This document shows positions 9,554 through 18,535 of a DNA stretch of 64,000 nucleotides, piece after piece. The notes under the pieces were generated by a model, which was not told where the DNA came from, searched no databases, and saw only the letters and a program-made list of their open reading frames with translations. How positions within the stretch are numbered: the first letter of the stretch is position 1; the number at the start of each line of letters is the position of its first letter. This DNA comes from Rhodococcus sp. ARC_M6 (lineage in GTDB: Bacteria; Actinomycetota; Actinomycetes; Mycobacteriales; Mycobacteriaceae), in contig NZ_JALGQH010000015.1 in NCBI RefSeq assembly GCF_022810305.1, positions 62,001 through 126,000 of the forward strand, read 5' to 3'. The position numbers and the translations under genes are program-made.

Positions 9554-11017
9554 TCAGAGTCCGCGCATGACGGAGAACAGGTCAGTCACCCAGCAGATCA
9601 GGGGCACGATCAAAGCGATCGCGGCTAGGTCGACAAGCTCCGCAGCCCGTCGCATGACCGGACTGAAGACTCGACGTGGGGCGATGATGCCCACGACAAG
9701 TGCCACGACGAGAACAATCATGGAGAGGGCAAAAATGACCAGGCCGTCGTCGCGACGAGCCCACATCAGTGAACTCAGAACGAACAGGACGACGGAGGCA
9801 CCGGACGCGATGAGAGGAACTGCCTGATTGCTGCCGGCGAAGGTGCGTCCGCGGAGCATCAGAACGGCGGCGGTCACGCCGGCAAGCGCGGTACCGGACC
9901 AGACGAATCCGCCGTCAGAATCGATCGCTGCGACCCTGACTGCCCCGATCAACGTCACAATAGATGTCGCCACTACCAGGCCGGTCAGGTAGCTGCGGGC
10001 GCGTCCGGTTCTTTCGGTCAGTTCCTGGAAATCCGGCAGTTCGGGTTCGGTTGCCGGATCCCGTGCTTCATCGAGCGGATTCCCGGGAACGGGAACCGGC
10101 GGCAAAGGAAGCTTGGCGAACAACATGGAAAGGCGCGCCGTGTTCGCCAGAATGATCAGTGAAACTGCGATGCTGACGGCACTGAGCGTCTCGAGCGGAA
10201 CGTCAGGAAGCGTAGTTGCGACTCCCGCTGTAATAGCTGCGGCGATCGAGATACCGAAAAGTGCCGTGAATGCGGCTATTCCGACACCGCACAAGCGGAG
10301 GCACATTAGTGTCACCGACGCGACGAGCACCGACCCCAGAAGGATATGCGGAGCGTGTATCGGGCCCGGAACGAAGAGAATCCCGGCGGTGAACGCGGGC
10401 GACACCGAGGCGCATCCGAGGACGACTGCACTTCTGCTGTCGCAGTAGACGCGGGCTGTCACGATCGCGGCGATAGTCAACAGTGCCGCAGCCGTCAAAG
10501 CGCAAGTGGCGCCGGGTAATCCGGTTGATCCCAGGATCAGAGCGGACGTGCCGACGATCGTAGCAGCGACGGCGATCACCGAACCGGTGGTGCGTGCAAT
10601 GTCCGGAGTCCAACGACGGTATGTCTGCGCGTCCGTAGCCGCGACGGTGTACATGATGTCGTCGAACAGCGGCGATGGAGCCGCGGTGTTCGCGGTTTCC
10701 AGGACGAGCAACTCGCCGTCGCGGATTCCGAGTTCGTGAAGAGTGAGTGTGGGCGAAAGAGGTTCGCGACCGACCTTGGCCAAGGACCAGTCGGTTGGTT
10801 CGAATTGTTCGGCGGTGGTGTCGAAATCGTTGGAGCCGCTGTGGTTGCGAATTGTGTCGACAATGCCGGGAATGACCAATGTGAGCGGAATGCGAAGTGG
10901 CACTGCGAGATCCACCTGTGTGTGTGCCGAAAGTATGGTCAGGCGACACAGCTCGGCCGCCGGCGCCGTTCGGCGATCACTCGCCGTCGCTCCTGCGTCG
11001 GTTGTGGACATGCTCAC
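9554..11017 (-). CDS. eccD: Type VII secretion integral membrane protein EccD
   Basis: Polytopic channel subunit of the ESX core, about 487 residues. An N-terminal ubiquitin-like domain (LCRLTILSAHTQVDLAVPL to DGELLVLETA) is followed by about eleven hydrophobic helices from residue ~140 to the end. The start is chosen at GTG 11017 because GGAGGGG lies 6 bp upstream; ATG 11011 and TTG 11023 are also in frame and would change only a few residues. It is divergent from eccC and is read together with mycP. Confidence 0.94.
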   Translation of the reverse strand: MSMSTTDAGATASDRRTAPAAELCRLTILSAHTQVDLAVPLRIPLTLVIPGIVDTIRNHSGSNDFDTTAEQFEPTDWSLAKVGREPLSPTLTLHELGIRDGELLVLETANTAAPSPLFDDIMYTVAATDAQTYRRWTPDIARTTGSVIAVAATIVGTSALILGSTGLPGATCALTAAALLTIAAIVTARVYCDSRSAVVLGCASVSPAFTAGILFVPGPIHAPHILLGSVLVASVTLMCLRLCGVGIAAFTALFGISIAAAITAGVATTLPDVPLETLSAVSIAVSLIILANTARLSMLFAKLPLPPVPVPGNPLDEARDPATEPELPDFQELTERTGRARSYLTGLVVATSIVTLIGAVRVAAIDSDGGFVWSGTALAGVTAAVLMLRGRTFAGSNQAVPLIASGASVVLFVLSSLMWARRDDGLVIFALSMIVLVVALVVGIIAPRRVFSPVMRRAAELVDLAAIALIVPLICWVTDLFSVMRGL

Positions 11018-11271
11018 GATCAACCCCTCCGAAGTGACACCTCATTCGCGAATCCCCATTCGCGTCACCCCTGTTCATCGGAACCATACGACATCGGGCT
11101 CACAAATGTTGCTGCGAGGACGCAATCGAATGGTTGCCCCGGCTGACTGTGTCGGTCGGATGAGCTAATGTCTGTCGTTGCGTGATCTTTGCCATGGGGG
11201 GCAGTTCGGCAAATGGCGGACGAGTCGATCGTAGAAGTGCGCGCCAATATCACTGTTGGGGGTGGGGTGAA

Positions 11272-14200
11272 TTGAGCACAGTCAGGTTTCCGCGTCGACC
11301 TCGACGTGAAGCGCCGCGGGCGCCGGGTGGTGAGGTGACGCTGCAGGCGCCGCCTGAGATACCGCGCGCTACGCCGGGGAATCTGCTGACCAAGTTGTTG
11401 CCGGTTGTCATGGTGGTGGCCATGATCGGAATGGTCGCATTGATGTTCACATCGGGGATGGCACGAAATCCGATGTCTCTGTTGTTTCCGGTGATGATGA
11501 TGGTGTCGATGCTTGGAATGCTGGCCGGCGGCAGACGCAGTGGTGGTGCGCGCGCATCCGAGGTCAACGAGGACCGCAAGGATTACTTGCGGTATCTCGA
11601 TCAGTTGCGTCGCGATGTCGATGAAACGGGCCAAGCGCAGCGCCGAGCACTGGCGTGGAGTAATCCGGAACCGGCGTTGCTGTGGACGTTGGTCGGAACG
11701 TCGCGAATGTGGGAACGTCAAGCCGTAGACGCAGATTACTGTCACGTTCGAGTCGGCCTCGGAAGTCAACGCTTGGCAACTCGATTGATCCCGCCGGAGA
11801 CCGGTCCAGTGGAGGATCTCGAACCCGTTGCATCCGTATCGCTTCGGAGATTTGTCCGTTCTCATTCTGTAGTCGAGGACCTTCCGACGGCTGTGTCACT
11901 GCGGGGCTTTCCGTCGGTATCCGTCGCGGGTCATCGTGAATCCGCCCGGGCCCTGGTCCGGGCGATGGTGATGCAACTGTGTACTTTTCACGGTCCGGAC
12001 GTCCTGCAAGTTGCGGTGGTCTGCGGGTCGGATACTGCATCGGAATGGGAATGGGTCAAATGGTTGCCGCATACGCAGCATCCAGATGCGTCCGACGGCG
12101 CCGGTGCTGCGCGGATGGTGTACGGCTCGTACCTCGAGTTGGAAGGATCGCTGGGGGACCAACTGGCGATGAGGGGTCGGTTCGCTCGGAATGCGCCTGC
12201 AGCAGCGGGTGTGCCCCATGTGATCGTCGTTGTGGACGGTGGACTGCTGGAGGGTGATTCGGGACTGTTGACCGCCACGGGGTTGGATTCGGTGACGGTG
12301 GTCGACCTGTGTGGTTTCTGCCCGGCGCTATCTGCCAGTCGAGGTCTCAGGTTGGTGGTGAGCGCCGATCAGGTGGGTGCGGTCAGTAGCGTCGGCGTGG
12401 AGAAGTTTGCGAGTCCGGATGCCTGCACGACAACTACTGCGCAGTCATTCGGGAGGAGGATGGCGCCATACCGTGCGTCTACTCAGAACGCGGTCGATTC
12501 AGGCGACGACGATGCAACGGCGCGTTCGTGGAGTCAGATGCTGGGAATCGGAAATGCGGCGCGGTTCAATCCGGATCATGCGTGGCTGCCACGCCAAGGG
12601 CGCGATCGATTGAGAGTGCCGATCGGTGTCGGAGCAGACGGGCAGCCAGTCGAACTGGACCTCAAAGAATCTGCCGAGAATGGAATGGGTCCCCATGGTT
12701 TATGTATCGGTGCAACGGGTTCGGGCAAATCGGAGTTTCTCCGGACGCTCGTTCTCGGCTTGATCGCGACGCACTCACCGACTGCCCTGAATCTGGTCCT
12801 GGTTGATTTCAAAGGCGGTGCGACGTTTCTCGGTCTCGAGGATTCGCCCCATGTTGCTGCAGTGATCACGAACCTTGCCGAGGAACTCGCCATGGTGGAT
12901 CGAATGAAAGATGCGCTTGCGGGCGAAATGAATCGGCGTCAAGAACTTCTCCGATCGGCCGGAAACTTCGCAAATGTGTCGGACTACGAAAAGGCGAGAG
13001 TTGCGGGGGCCGCTCTCGACCCCTTGCCGGCATTGTTCGTGGTGGTGGACGAATTCTCCGAATTGCTCAGTCAGCAACCGGAATTTGCAGACCTGTTCGT
13101 GGCGATCGGTCGACTGGGACGATCACTGCACATCCACCTTTTGCTGGCGAGCCAACGCTTGGATGAAGGAAAACTGCGTGGCCTCGACAGTCACCTCTCG
13201 TATCGTATTGGCTTGAAGACGTTCTCCGCCAACGAGTCACGAACTGTTTTGGGAGTTCCCGACGCGTATTACCTGCCAGGAACTCCAGGCGCGGGATATT
13301 TGAAGGCGGATTCTGCAGAAATCGTGCGGTTTCAAGGCGCATACGTGTCCGGGCCTTACGAAGGTGCTCGGATCGCTCCGGCGCGACTCGCGACGGAACA
13401 GTCTGTTGCGCTCGCTCCGGTCCTATTCACTGCTGCGGCCGTCCTGGGTGATCAATTGGATGATGCCATGGTGGAACCGGACTTCGTGGATATGGGTGAG
13501 GCCGGAGACGAATCACGAACTCTCATGGGAGTTCTAGTGGACAGAATCAGAGGGCACGGTCCACGTGCCCATGAAGTGTGGCTTCCGCCGCTCGATGCAT
13601 CACCGACACTCGACCAGTTGTTACCGCGTGCTGCGGCGGGTGAATCGAATGTTATTCGCGGCAACCTGACCGCGCCCTTCGGGATTGTGGACAGACCGTT
13701 CGATCAGCGGCGTGAACTGCTGGTAGCCGACCTCAACGGATCGACTGGTAACCTCGCGATCGTCGGTGGCCCACAGTCGGGAAAATCGACTGCCCTGCGC
13801 ACACTGATCATGTCGTTCGCGATGACACATACAGCCGAGCAGGTTCAGTTCTACTGCCTCGATTTCGGCGGTGGAACTCTGCTGGGGTTGCGCGATCTCC
13901 CTCACGTCGGTTCGGTTGCAAATAGATTGGACGGCGACAGAGTTCGGCGAACCGTTGCCGAGGTGTCGGGGGTAGTCCAGCAGCGTGAGCGATTGTTCCG
14001 TGATCACGGTATCGATTCGATGGTCGAGTTTCGTCGGCTACGAAGCAGCGATCCAACCGGTGAGAACGTCGCAGCCGGCTTCGCACACGATCAGTTCGGT
14101 GACGTGTTTCTGGTGATCGACGGTTGGCCAAGCGTTCGTTCGGACTTCGAATCTCTCGAGGCGCCGATCAATACGCTTGCCGCGCAAGGTTTGTCCTTCG

Positions 14201-15282
14201 GTGTTCACGTTATCGTCACGGCGTCGAGGTGGGCGGACATCAGGCCGGCACTGAAGGATCAGTTGGGAACCCGCATCGAACTGCGACTGGGAGATCCGGG
14301 TGATTCCGATGCTGGGCGGCAGAAGGCCAGCATGGTTCCCGAGAGTCACGCGGGGCGGGGCATCACCCGCGAGGGTTTGCACCTCTTGACAGGGCTGCCT
14401 CGGATGGATGGAATTGCGAGCAGCGTGGAGTTGAGCGCCGCTGTGTCGGCCACCGTTGCGCGGATTACGGCGATGTCGACCGGACGCGTTGCGCCGGCTC
14501 TGCGTATGCTTCCCGATTCGTACACTCGGACAGAGCTTTTGAACGTCGTCGGCGACAGCTGGCCGAGTGCAACTGCGGCAGACGGTAGGTGCCTGCGTAT
14601 ACCGATCGGACTCGGCGAAACCGATCTCGCGCCGGTCTACATGGACTTTGCCGAGCATCCGCATCTCCTCGTGTTCGGCGACACCGCCTGCGGAAAGACG
14701 TCATTGCTCCGTGGAATCGCGGAAGGCATCATGGCTTCGAACACGCCGGCGCAGGCAAAACTGATAATCGGTGACTATCGTCATTCGATGCTCGGGGTTG
14801 TCGAGGGCAATCACCTCGGCGGGTATTCGGCCTCGGCAGTGACATTCGGTGAACTGATGGTGGACCTTTCACGCATTGTTGCAGCGCGGCTGCCGAGCGG
14901 GGACACGACGCAGCAACAGTTGCGGGAACGTTCGTGGTGGTCAGGCCCCGAGATTTACGTGATTATCGACGACTACGACTTGGTGGCGACGTCGACCGGC
15001 AACCCGGTTGCGGCACTTCTCGAACACATTCCGCATTCGAAAGACATCGGCTTGCACTTGGTGATCGCGCGACGTTCCGGCGGTGCGGGTCGCGCACTGT
15101 TCGAGCCGGTGATCGCTCGAATCCGCGACATGGGTACGGCAGGCGTAGTGATGAGTGGCAATCGTGACGAAGGGAACCTGGTCGGAGCAATACGCGGTTC
15201 GGCGATGCCGGAAGGCCGGGGGACCTATGTGTCGCGGTCGCAGACACAACTTGTGCAACTTCCTTGGATGCCACCACTGTGA
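11272..15282 (+). CDS. eccC: Type VII secretion ATPase EccC
   Basis: Motor ATPase of ESX secretion, fused EccCa-EccCb form of 1336 residues. Two N-terminal TM helices (LLPVVMVVAMIGMVALMF and LLFPVMMMVSMLGMLAGG) precede three FtsK/SpoIIIE ATPase domains. Walker A motifs: GATGSGKS near residue 480, GGPQSGKS near 832, GDTACGKT near 1136. Walker B is complete only in domain 1 (LFVVVDEFSEL, Asp593-Glu594); domains 2 and 3 read FLVIDGW and YVIIDDY. The start is a TTG at 11272 behind a G-rich Shine-Dalgarno; the open frame to 11182 lacks family character. The 3' end overlaps the next gene. Confidence 0.95.
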   Translation: MSTVRFPRRPRREAPRAPGGEVTLQAPPEIPRATPGNLLTKLLPVVMVVAMIGMVALMFTSGMARNPMSLLFPVMMMVSMLGMLAGGRRSGGARASEVNEDRKDYLRYLDQLRRDVDETGQAQRRALAWSNPEPALLWTLVGTSRMWERQAVDADYCHVRVGLGSQRLATRLIPPETGPVEDLEPVASVSLRRFVRSHSVVEDLPTAVSLRGFPSVSVAGHRESARALVRAMVMQLCTFHGPDVLQVAVVCGSDTASEWEWVKWLPHTQHPDASDGAGAARMVYGSYLELEGSLGDQLAMRGRFARNAPAAAGVPHVIVVVDGGLLEGDSGLLTATGLDSVTVVDLCGFCPALSASRGLRLVVSADQVGAVSSVGVEKFASPDACTTTTAQSFGRRMAPYRASTQNAVDSGDDDATARSWSQMLGIGNAARFNPDHAWLPRQGRDRLRVPIGVGADGQPVELDLKESAENGMGPHGLCIGATGSGKSEFLRTLVLGLIATHSPTALNLVLVDFKGGATFLGLEDSPHVAAVITNLAEELAMVDRMKDALAGEMNRRQELLRSAGNFANVSDYEKARVAGAALDPLPALFVVVDEFSELLSQQPEFADLFVAIGRLGRSLHIHLLLASQRLDEGKLRGLDSHLSYRIGLKTFSANESRTVLGVPDAYYLPGTPGAGYLKADSAEIVRFQGAYVSGPYEGARIAPARLATEQSVALAPVLFTAAAVLGDQLDDAMVEPDFVDMGEAGDESRTLMGVLVDRIRGHGPRAHEVWLPPLDASPTLDQLLPRAAAGESNVIRGNLTAPFGIVDRPFDQRRELLVADLNGSTGNLAIVGGPQSGKSTALRTLIMSFAMTHTAEQVQFYCLDFGGGTLLGLRDLPHVGSVANRLDGDRVRRTVAEVSGVVQQRERLFRDHGIDSMVEFRRLRSSDPTGENVAAGFAHDQFGDVFLVIDGWPSVRSDFESLEAPINTLAAQGLSFGVHVIVTASRWADIRPALKDQLGTRIELRLGDPGDSDAGRQKASMVPESHAGRGITREGLHLLTGLPRMDGIASSVELSAAVSATVARITAMSTGRVAPALRMLPDSYTRTELLNVVGDSWPSATAADGRCLRIPIGLGETDLAPVYMDFAEHPHLLVFGDTACGKTSLLRGIAEGIMASNTPAQAKLIIGDYRHSMLGVVEGNHLGGYSASAVTFGELMVDLSRIVAARLPSGDTTQQQLRERSWWSGPEIYVIIDDYDLVATSTGNPVAALLEHIPHSKDIGLHLVIARRSGGAGRALFEPVIARIRDMGTAGVVMSGNRDEGNLVGAIRGSAMPEGRGTYVSRSQTQLVQLPWMPPL

Positions 15283-16766
15283 GACCAGGGGCGAACGCTA
15301 CTGCTGTGATTCCGGGCGCGACGTTGTCGGTGTCCGTCCATATCGGGACGTCCAATGCGTGGTCGGCCACAGCCCAACGTGAATTTTGTTGTCGCGCAGA
15401 CATCGGAGGAAATTCTCGGGATCACTCGCGTTCCGGCGGTGTCAATCCGCTCGACTACATCGGTGATGACTACATCGAGTTCGGGGGACGAATCACGTCC
15501 ACCGTTCTCGAATTGGTGACGTTGATTTCTCATGCCGTTCAAGGCTGCGGTCTGTCCGACGCCGATGTGCTGTATCTGAGTTATCCGTCGGAGTGGGGGA
15601 ATGCTCGTAAGGGTCGACTGTTGGTGGCCGCGCGGCAAGTCGGCCACGACGTCGTTCTCGTCCCGTCTGCGATTGCGATCGCTCGTTCGATGCGTAGCGT
15701 CTGGCGATCGAGGTGCATCGTGGTCGAGATTCGCTCCGGCGACGCTGTCGTGTCGTGCTTGCGGGACTTCGACGGGGATGTGACGGTCATGAGTACGCGG
15801 CGTGGGCGTCTTGCCGAATTGCCTGATTTGTTTGCAGAATTCGAAGAGTTGACCGGCCGCGACACAGTGGTAGTTGTCGGGCGACAGTCGCATTCGGTTG
15901 CATCGTCCTTGGAACGGGGCTCGAGAAGCATCCACGGCTATGCCAGCGTTCGTGTTCTCGACGAGAGCCGTATCGTCCGCTCGATCGTAGATCCACGGGT
16001 CCGCCTCGACGCGGTCACCGCTGAGAATTCGGCCGGGCGGGCAGTCGATAACTCGGCCTTCGGGGATCGGTGGGTGCCGCCGTCGCACGTCGTTGCGCCA
16101 ACAGGTGCTGCGCGTCGTTCGCGTCGTTGGTGGCCAGTGGTGACGGCCTGCGCGGTGGTCATCTGCGTGCTTGCGGCGGGTGTAGTGATCGCGAGCGATG
16201 ATGGTGGCATCGAAGGCGCATCCACCGAAGGCGGTATCGAAGGCACAGTCGTACAAGGACTGACGGCCGACGCATCCCCAGTGGATTCGCCTGCAACCAC
16301 TTCCGGTCTTTCGCGCACGTCGGAGGCGCCGCCGACCAGTGTGCCCCTGGAAATGGGGCGGGTTCGACTGGATTTGCCGGCGGGATGGTCACGCGAGTCG
16401 GGCCGTTCGACGGCGGGTCGGACTGACATCGTGCCGCCGTCCGGAGCGGATCGGAAAATCGTCGTTGTCGAGAAGGAACTCCGCGAGGGAGTGGAATTCG
16501 ATGACGTCGAGGTTGCGCTGCGTGCCCAGTTCGCGACCCTCGAGGACCCGTCCCGGTTTCAGGACTTCGAGTCCGTCGTGACAGCTGAAGGGCGAAAGAC
16601 AGTGTTGTACATGGAGTTTCCGGACGGGTATTCAGAAGTTCGATGGAAGGTGTACGTCGAACGTGGCCTGCAGGTGAGTATCGGTTGTCAGTACCTGGTC
16701 GGAGAGTGGGACATGTTCGAGTCCGAATGCGGTCGAGTTACGGGGAGTCTGGCTTACGTGAACTGA
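15264..16766 (+). CDS. Type VII secretion-associated protein, Rv3446c family
   Basis: ESX-4-linked protein of 500 residues, matching Rv3446c in position and architecture. The N-terminal ~290 residues resemble an actin/Hsp70-like fold (for example LSYPSEWGNARKGRLLVAAR and VLVPSAIAIARSM). One TM helix follows at about residue 295 (VVTACAVVICVLAAGVVIA), then a Ser/Thr/Pro linker and a C-terminal globular domain (RVRLDLPAGWSRESG to the end) of the family. The start is ATG 15264 or GTG 15279; the latter makes a 4-bp GTGA overlap with the eccC stop, suggesting translational coupling. The biochemical role is unknown; recruitment or regulation of EccC is speculation. Confidence 0.85.
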   Translation: MDATTVRPGANATAVIPGATLSVSVHIGTSNAWSATAQREFCCRADIGGNSRDHSRSGGVNPLDYIGDDYIEFGGRITSTVLELVTLISHAVQGCGLSDADVLYLSYPSEWGNARKGRLLVAARQVGHDVVLVPSAIAIARSMRSVWRSRCIVVEIRSGDAVVSCLRDFDGDVTVMSTRRGRLAELPDLFAEFEELTGRDTVVVVGRQSHSVASSLERGSRSIHGYASVRVLDESRIVRSIVDPRVRLDAVTAENSAGRAVDNSAFGDRWVPPSHVVAPTGAARRSRRWWPVVTACAVVICVLAAGVVIASDDGGIEGASTEGGIEGTVVQGLTADASPVDSPATTSGLSRTSEAPPTSVPLEMGRVRLDLPAGWSRESGRSTAGRTDIVPPSGADRKIVVVEKELREGVEFDDVEVALRAQFATLEDPSRFQDFESVVTAEGRKTVLYMEFPDGYSEVRWKVYVERGLQVSIGCQYLVGEWDMFESECGRVTGSLAYVN

Positions 16767-16958
16767 CCGGTGCTGTCGGCAAAATTTCTTTCGAAGTGCC
16801 GGAACCGACAGCGAACGGGCGGCGTCCAAGTATGTGTAGCGAACATTCGGCCTTTGTTCGGGAGCATTTGATCGACAGATCTAGTTCGAAACGAGGCCTA
16901 CCGATGTGACCGAACGCCGCCACCAGACCGGTGTACGCCAAATGGCCGGTGCACATCG

Positions 16959-16990
16959 CAAGCAGTGCATGTCACAAGCAGTGCACGTCA
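16959..16990 (+). repeat. Tandem 16-bp direct repeat before esxU
   Basis: Two adjacent 16-bp units, CAAGCAGTGCATGTCA (16959-16974) and CAAGCAGTGCACGTCA (16975-16990), differ at one base. They end 16 bp before the esxU start, directly upstream of its ribosome binding site, in the 240-bp gap after the Rv3446c-type gene. Function is unknown. Confidence 0.8.
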
Positions 16991-17006
16991 CCAGCAGGGG
17001 GAAGAC

Positions 17007-17312
17007 ATGGGCTTTACCGCAACAACCGCAGAATTGATCAGTTCGGCGAATACCATCGATGGTCATTTGGGGGACATCAAAGGTTTGGTGAACGCAGTTC
17101 GTTCCGAAGCCGAGGCGTCGAGCAGTTCATGGAAGGGCAGCGCTCACACCGAATATGCCGACATCATGGTGCGATACAACAATGCCGCAATGAAGTTGGA
17201 CGCAGCGCTTACTGACATCTGCGACCAGATCAAGCAATCTGCAGGCACATTCGACGCCGCCGAAGGCGACAACGTGAATGCTCTGCGCGGCGCAACCGTC
17301 AATATGGGCTGA
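17007..17312 (+). CDS. esxU: WXG100 family protein EsxU
   Basis: Small ESX substrate of 101 residues, predicted helical hairpin. The W-x-G turn is WKG in SSSSWKGSAHTEY near residue 41, flanked by two amphipathic helices (ELISSANTIDGHLGDIKGL and MVRYNNAAMKLDAALTDI). ATG 17007 follows AGGGGGAAG, a good ribosome binding site; an upstream in-frame ATG at 16965 falls inside the direct repeat and is rejected. It is paired with esxT in the order of Rv3445c-Rv3444c, so the two products probably form a heterodimer. No YxxxD/E signal is evident in its C-terminal region. Confidence 0.9.
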   Translation: MGFTATTAELISSANTIDGHLGDIKGLVNAVRSEAEASSSSWKGSAHTEYADIMVRYNNAAMKLDAALTDICDQIKQSAGTFDAAEGDNVNALRGATVNMG

Positions 17313-17380
17313 CCATATCGGACCGCCGCGCAAGCGGTAATCCATTTCAGCACAAGAGTATTCGACCGCATTTGCAGTCA

Positions 17381-17412
17381 CAGAAACTGCAGTGTCTCAG
17401 AAACTGCAGTGT
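17381..17412 (+). repeat. 15-bp direct repeat between esxU and esxT
   Basis: CAGAAACTGCAGTGT occurs at 17381-17395 and again at 17398-17412, identical in both copies, period 17 bp, in the 137-bp esxU-esxT gap. It resembles in placement, not sequence, the repeat ahead of esxU. Confidence 0.8.
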
Positions 17413-17449
17413 TATCTAACTCGGCACGGCCATCGGAATGGGAGTAACT

Positions 17450-17746
17450 ATGAGCGAGAACATGATCAGGTACGACTTCGGCGGACTCGCCATGCTGTCC
17501 GACGAAATGAAGAGGCAAGCGCAGTCGATCAACGACAAGCAGGGCGACATCAAGGTTGTCGTTGACAACTTGCAAGCCGGATGGGAAGGCGCAGGTTCGG
17601 AGGCGTGGAACGACGCTCAGCGTCGTTGGGGTCAGGCGTCGGAGGAATTGAACATTGTGTTGGCCCAGATCGCCGGGGCCACCGCAAACGGTTCGGAGTC
17701 GATGCGCAATGCCGACAGTGCGGCAGCGCGAGGCTTCGGAGGCTGA
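17450..17746 (+). CDS. esxT: WXG100 family protein EsxT
   Basis: Small ESX-4 substrate, 98 residues. The motif GWEGAGSEAW near residue 45 supplies the W-x-G turn between helices LSDEMKRQAQSINDKQGDI and RRWGQASEELNIVLAQIAG. ATG 17450 is chosen because GGGAG lies 5 bp upstream; ATG 17438 would add four residues and bury that site. It probably dimerises with EsxU and is exported by the ESX-4 complex encoded upstream. A strong terminator hairpin follows, closing the ESX unit before the ribosomal genes. Confidence 0.92.
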   Translation: MSENMIRYDFGGLAMLSDEMKRQAQSINDKQGDIKVVVDNLQAGWEGAGSEAWNDAQRRWGQASEELNIVLAQIAGATANGSESMRNADSAAARGFGG

Positions 17747-17784
17747 CCGCGACGCTCGAAGCGCCGTAAAATCTTAGGCTCCAG

Positions 17785-17821
17785 CGTCGACCCCAACGGA
17801 CATGGGCCGTTGGGGTCGACG
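17785..17821 (+). terminator. Hairpin terminator after esxT
   Basis: Perfect inverted repeat with 15-bp arms (17785-17799 and 17807-17821) and a 7-nt loop, 39 bp after the esxT stop. It separates the ESX-4 transcript from the rplM promoter. No T tract follows. Confidence 0.85.
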
Positions 17822-17894
17822 GTTGCCGGCGTCAACCAGTTCCTGCGCCTGCAGGATTGTGACGGGTGGTAGCACTTGCGATCGGGTGCTCTCT

Positions 17895-17923
17895 TTGACC
17901 TGAGGGGGGGTGCCCGGTATCGT
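17895..17923 (+). promoter_or_regulatory. Predicted housekeeping-sigma promoter of rplM-rpsI
   Basis: TTGACC at 17895-17900 and TATCGT at 17918-17923 are separated by 17 bp, the ideal spacing for a SigA-type promoter. Transcription would start near 17930, giving a leader of about 160 nt before rplM. The stretch 17822-18091 otherwise holds no gene. Confidence 0.6.
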
Positions 17924-18004
17924 CTATCGGTGGCGTGCCGTAGGTCTCTGCATATTGCCATCCTGGGTGAGTGATCTCCGGGATGACGATGCGCAGGGTT
18001 CAGC

Positions 18005-18042
18005 GGTTCTCGGGTCTCAACTGGCCGCCGAGAATTGTTTTT
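18005..18042 (+). terminator. Terminator-like hairpin in the rplM leader
   Basis: TTCTCGG (18007-18013) pairs with CCGAGAA (18028-18034), extended by two G-U pairs, and is followed by TTGTTTTT ending at 18042. It lies between the predicted promoter and the rplM start, 50 bp before the GTG. The hairpin plus T tract has the form of an intrinsic terminator or attenuator. Regulation by L13 or growth rate is inference. Confidence 0.55.
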
Positions 18043-18091
18043 GCGATACGCACATGGTCAGCAGTGGAATGAAATAAGACGAGGAAGTTCT

Positions 18092-18535
18092 GTGTCTACG
18101 TACACCCCGAAGGCCGGAGATGTGACCCACGCGTGGCACGTCATCGACGCCACCGACGTGGTGCTCGGCCGTCTTGCCGTTCAGGCAGCGACCCTGCTGC
18201 GCGGTAAGCACAAGCCCACCTATGCACCCCACATCGATGGTGGCGACTTCGTCGTCGTCATCAATGCCGAGAAGGTTGCCATCAGCGGCAACAAGCTCGA
18301 GGGCAAGAAGCTCTACCACCACTCCGGATTCCCGGGTGGCCTGAAGTCCCGCACCGTCGGAGAGGTCCTTGACCGTAACCCCGACCGTCTCGTGGAAAAG
18401 GCCATCGTCGGCATGCTCCCGAAGACCAAGCTGGGTCGCGCGATGAGCAGCAAGCTGAAGGTCTACGCGGGCCCGAATCACCCCCACACCGCGCAGCAGC
18501 CGGTGCCGTTCGAGATCAAGCAGGTCGCACAGTGA
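18092..18535 (+). CDS. rplM: 50S ribosomal protein L13
   Basis: Large-subunit protein L13, 147 residues, full family length. Diagnostic segments: [19 protein letters not shown], the [16 protein letters not shown] loop and [15 protein letters not shown] at the C-terminus. The start is GTG 18092 ([10 protein letters not shown]) with GAGGAAG 7 bp upstream; the longer open frame to 18035 includes leader RNA only. The stop overlaps the rpsI start by 4 bp (GTGA), so the two are translationally coupled. Confidence 0.96.
   Translation: MSTYTPKAGDVTHAWHVIDATDVVLGRLAVQAATLLRGKHKPTYAPHIDGGDFVVVINAEKVAISGNKLEGKKLYHHSGFPGGLKSRTVGEVLDRNPDRLVEKAIVGMLPKTKLGRAMSSKLKVYAGPNHPHTAQQPVPFEIKQVAQ

Noticed and set aside
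15225-16256. Long minus-strand open frame over the Rv3446c-type gene
   Set aside because: Low-complexity Arg/His/Thr composition, no ribosome site and full overlap with a well-supported gene.
17007-17746. YxxxD/E secretion signal in EsxU or EsxT
   Set aside because: Tyrosines are present (for example YNNAA in EsxU) but the D/E at the right spacing is not, so no signal is claimed.
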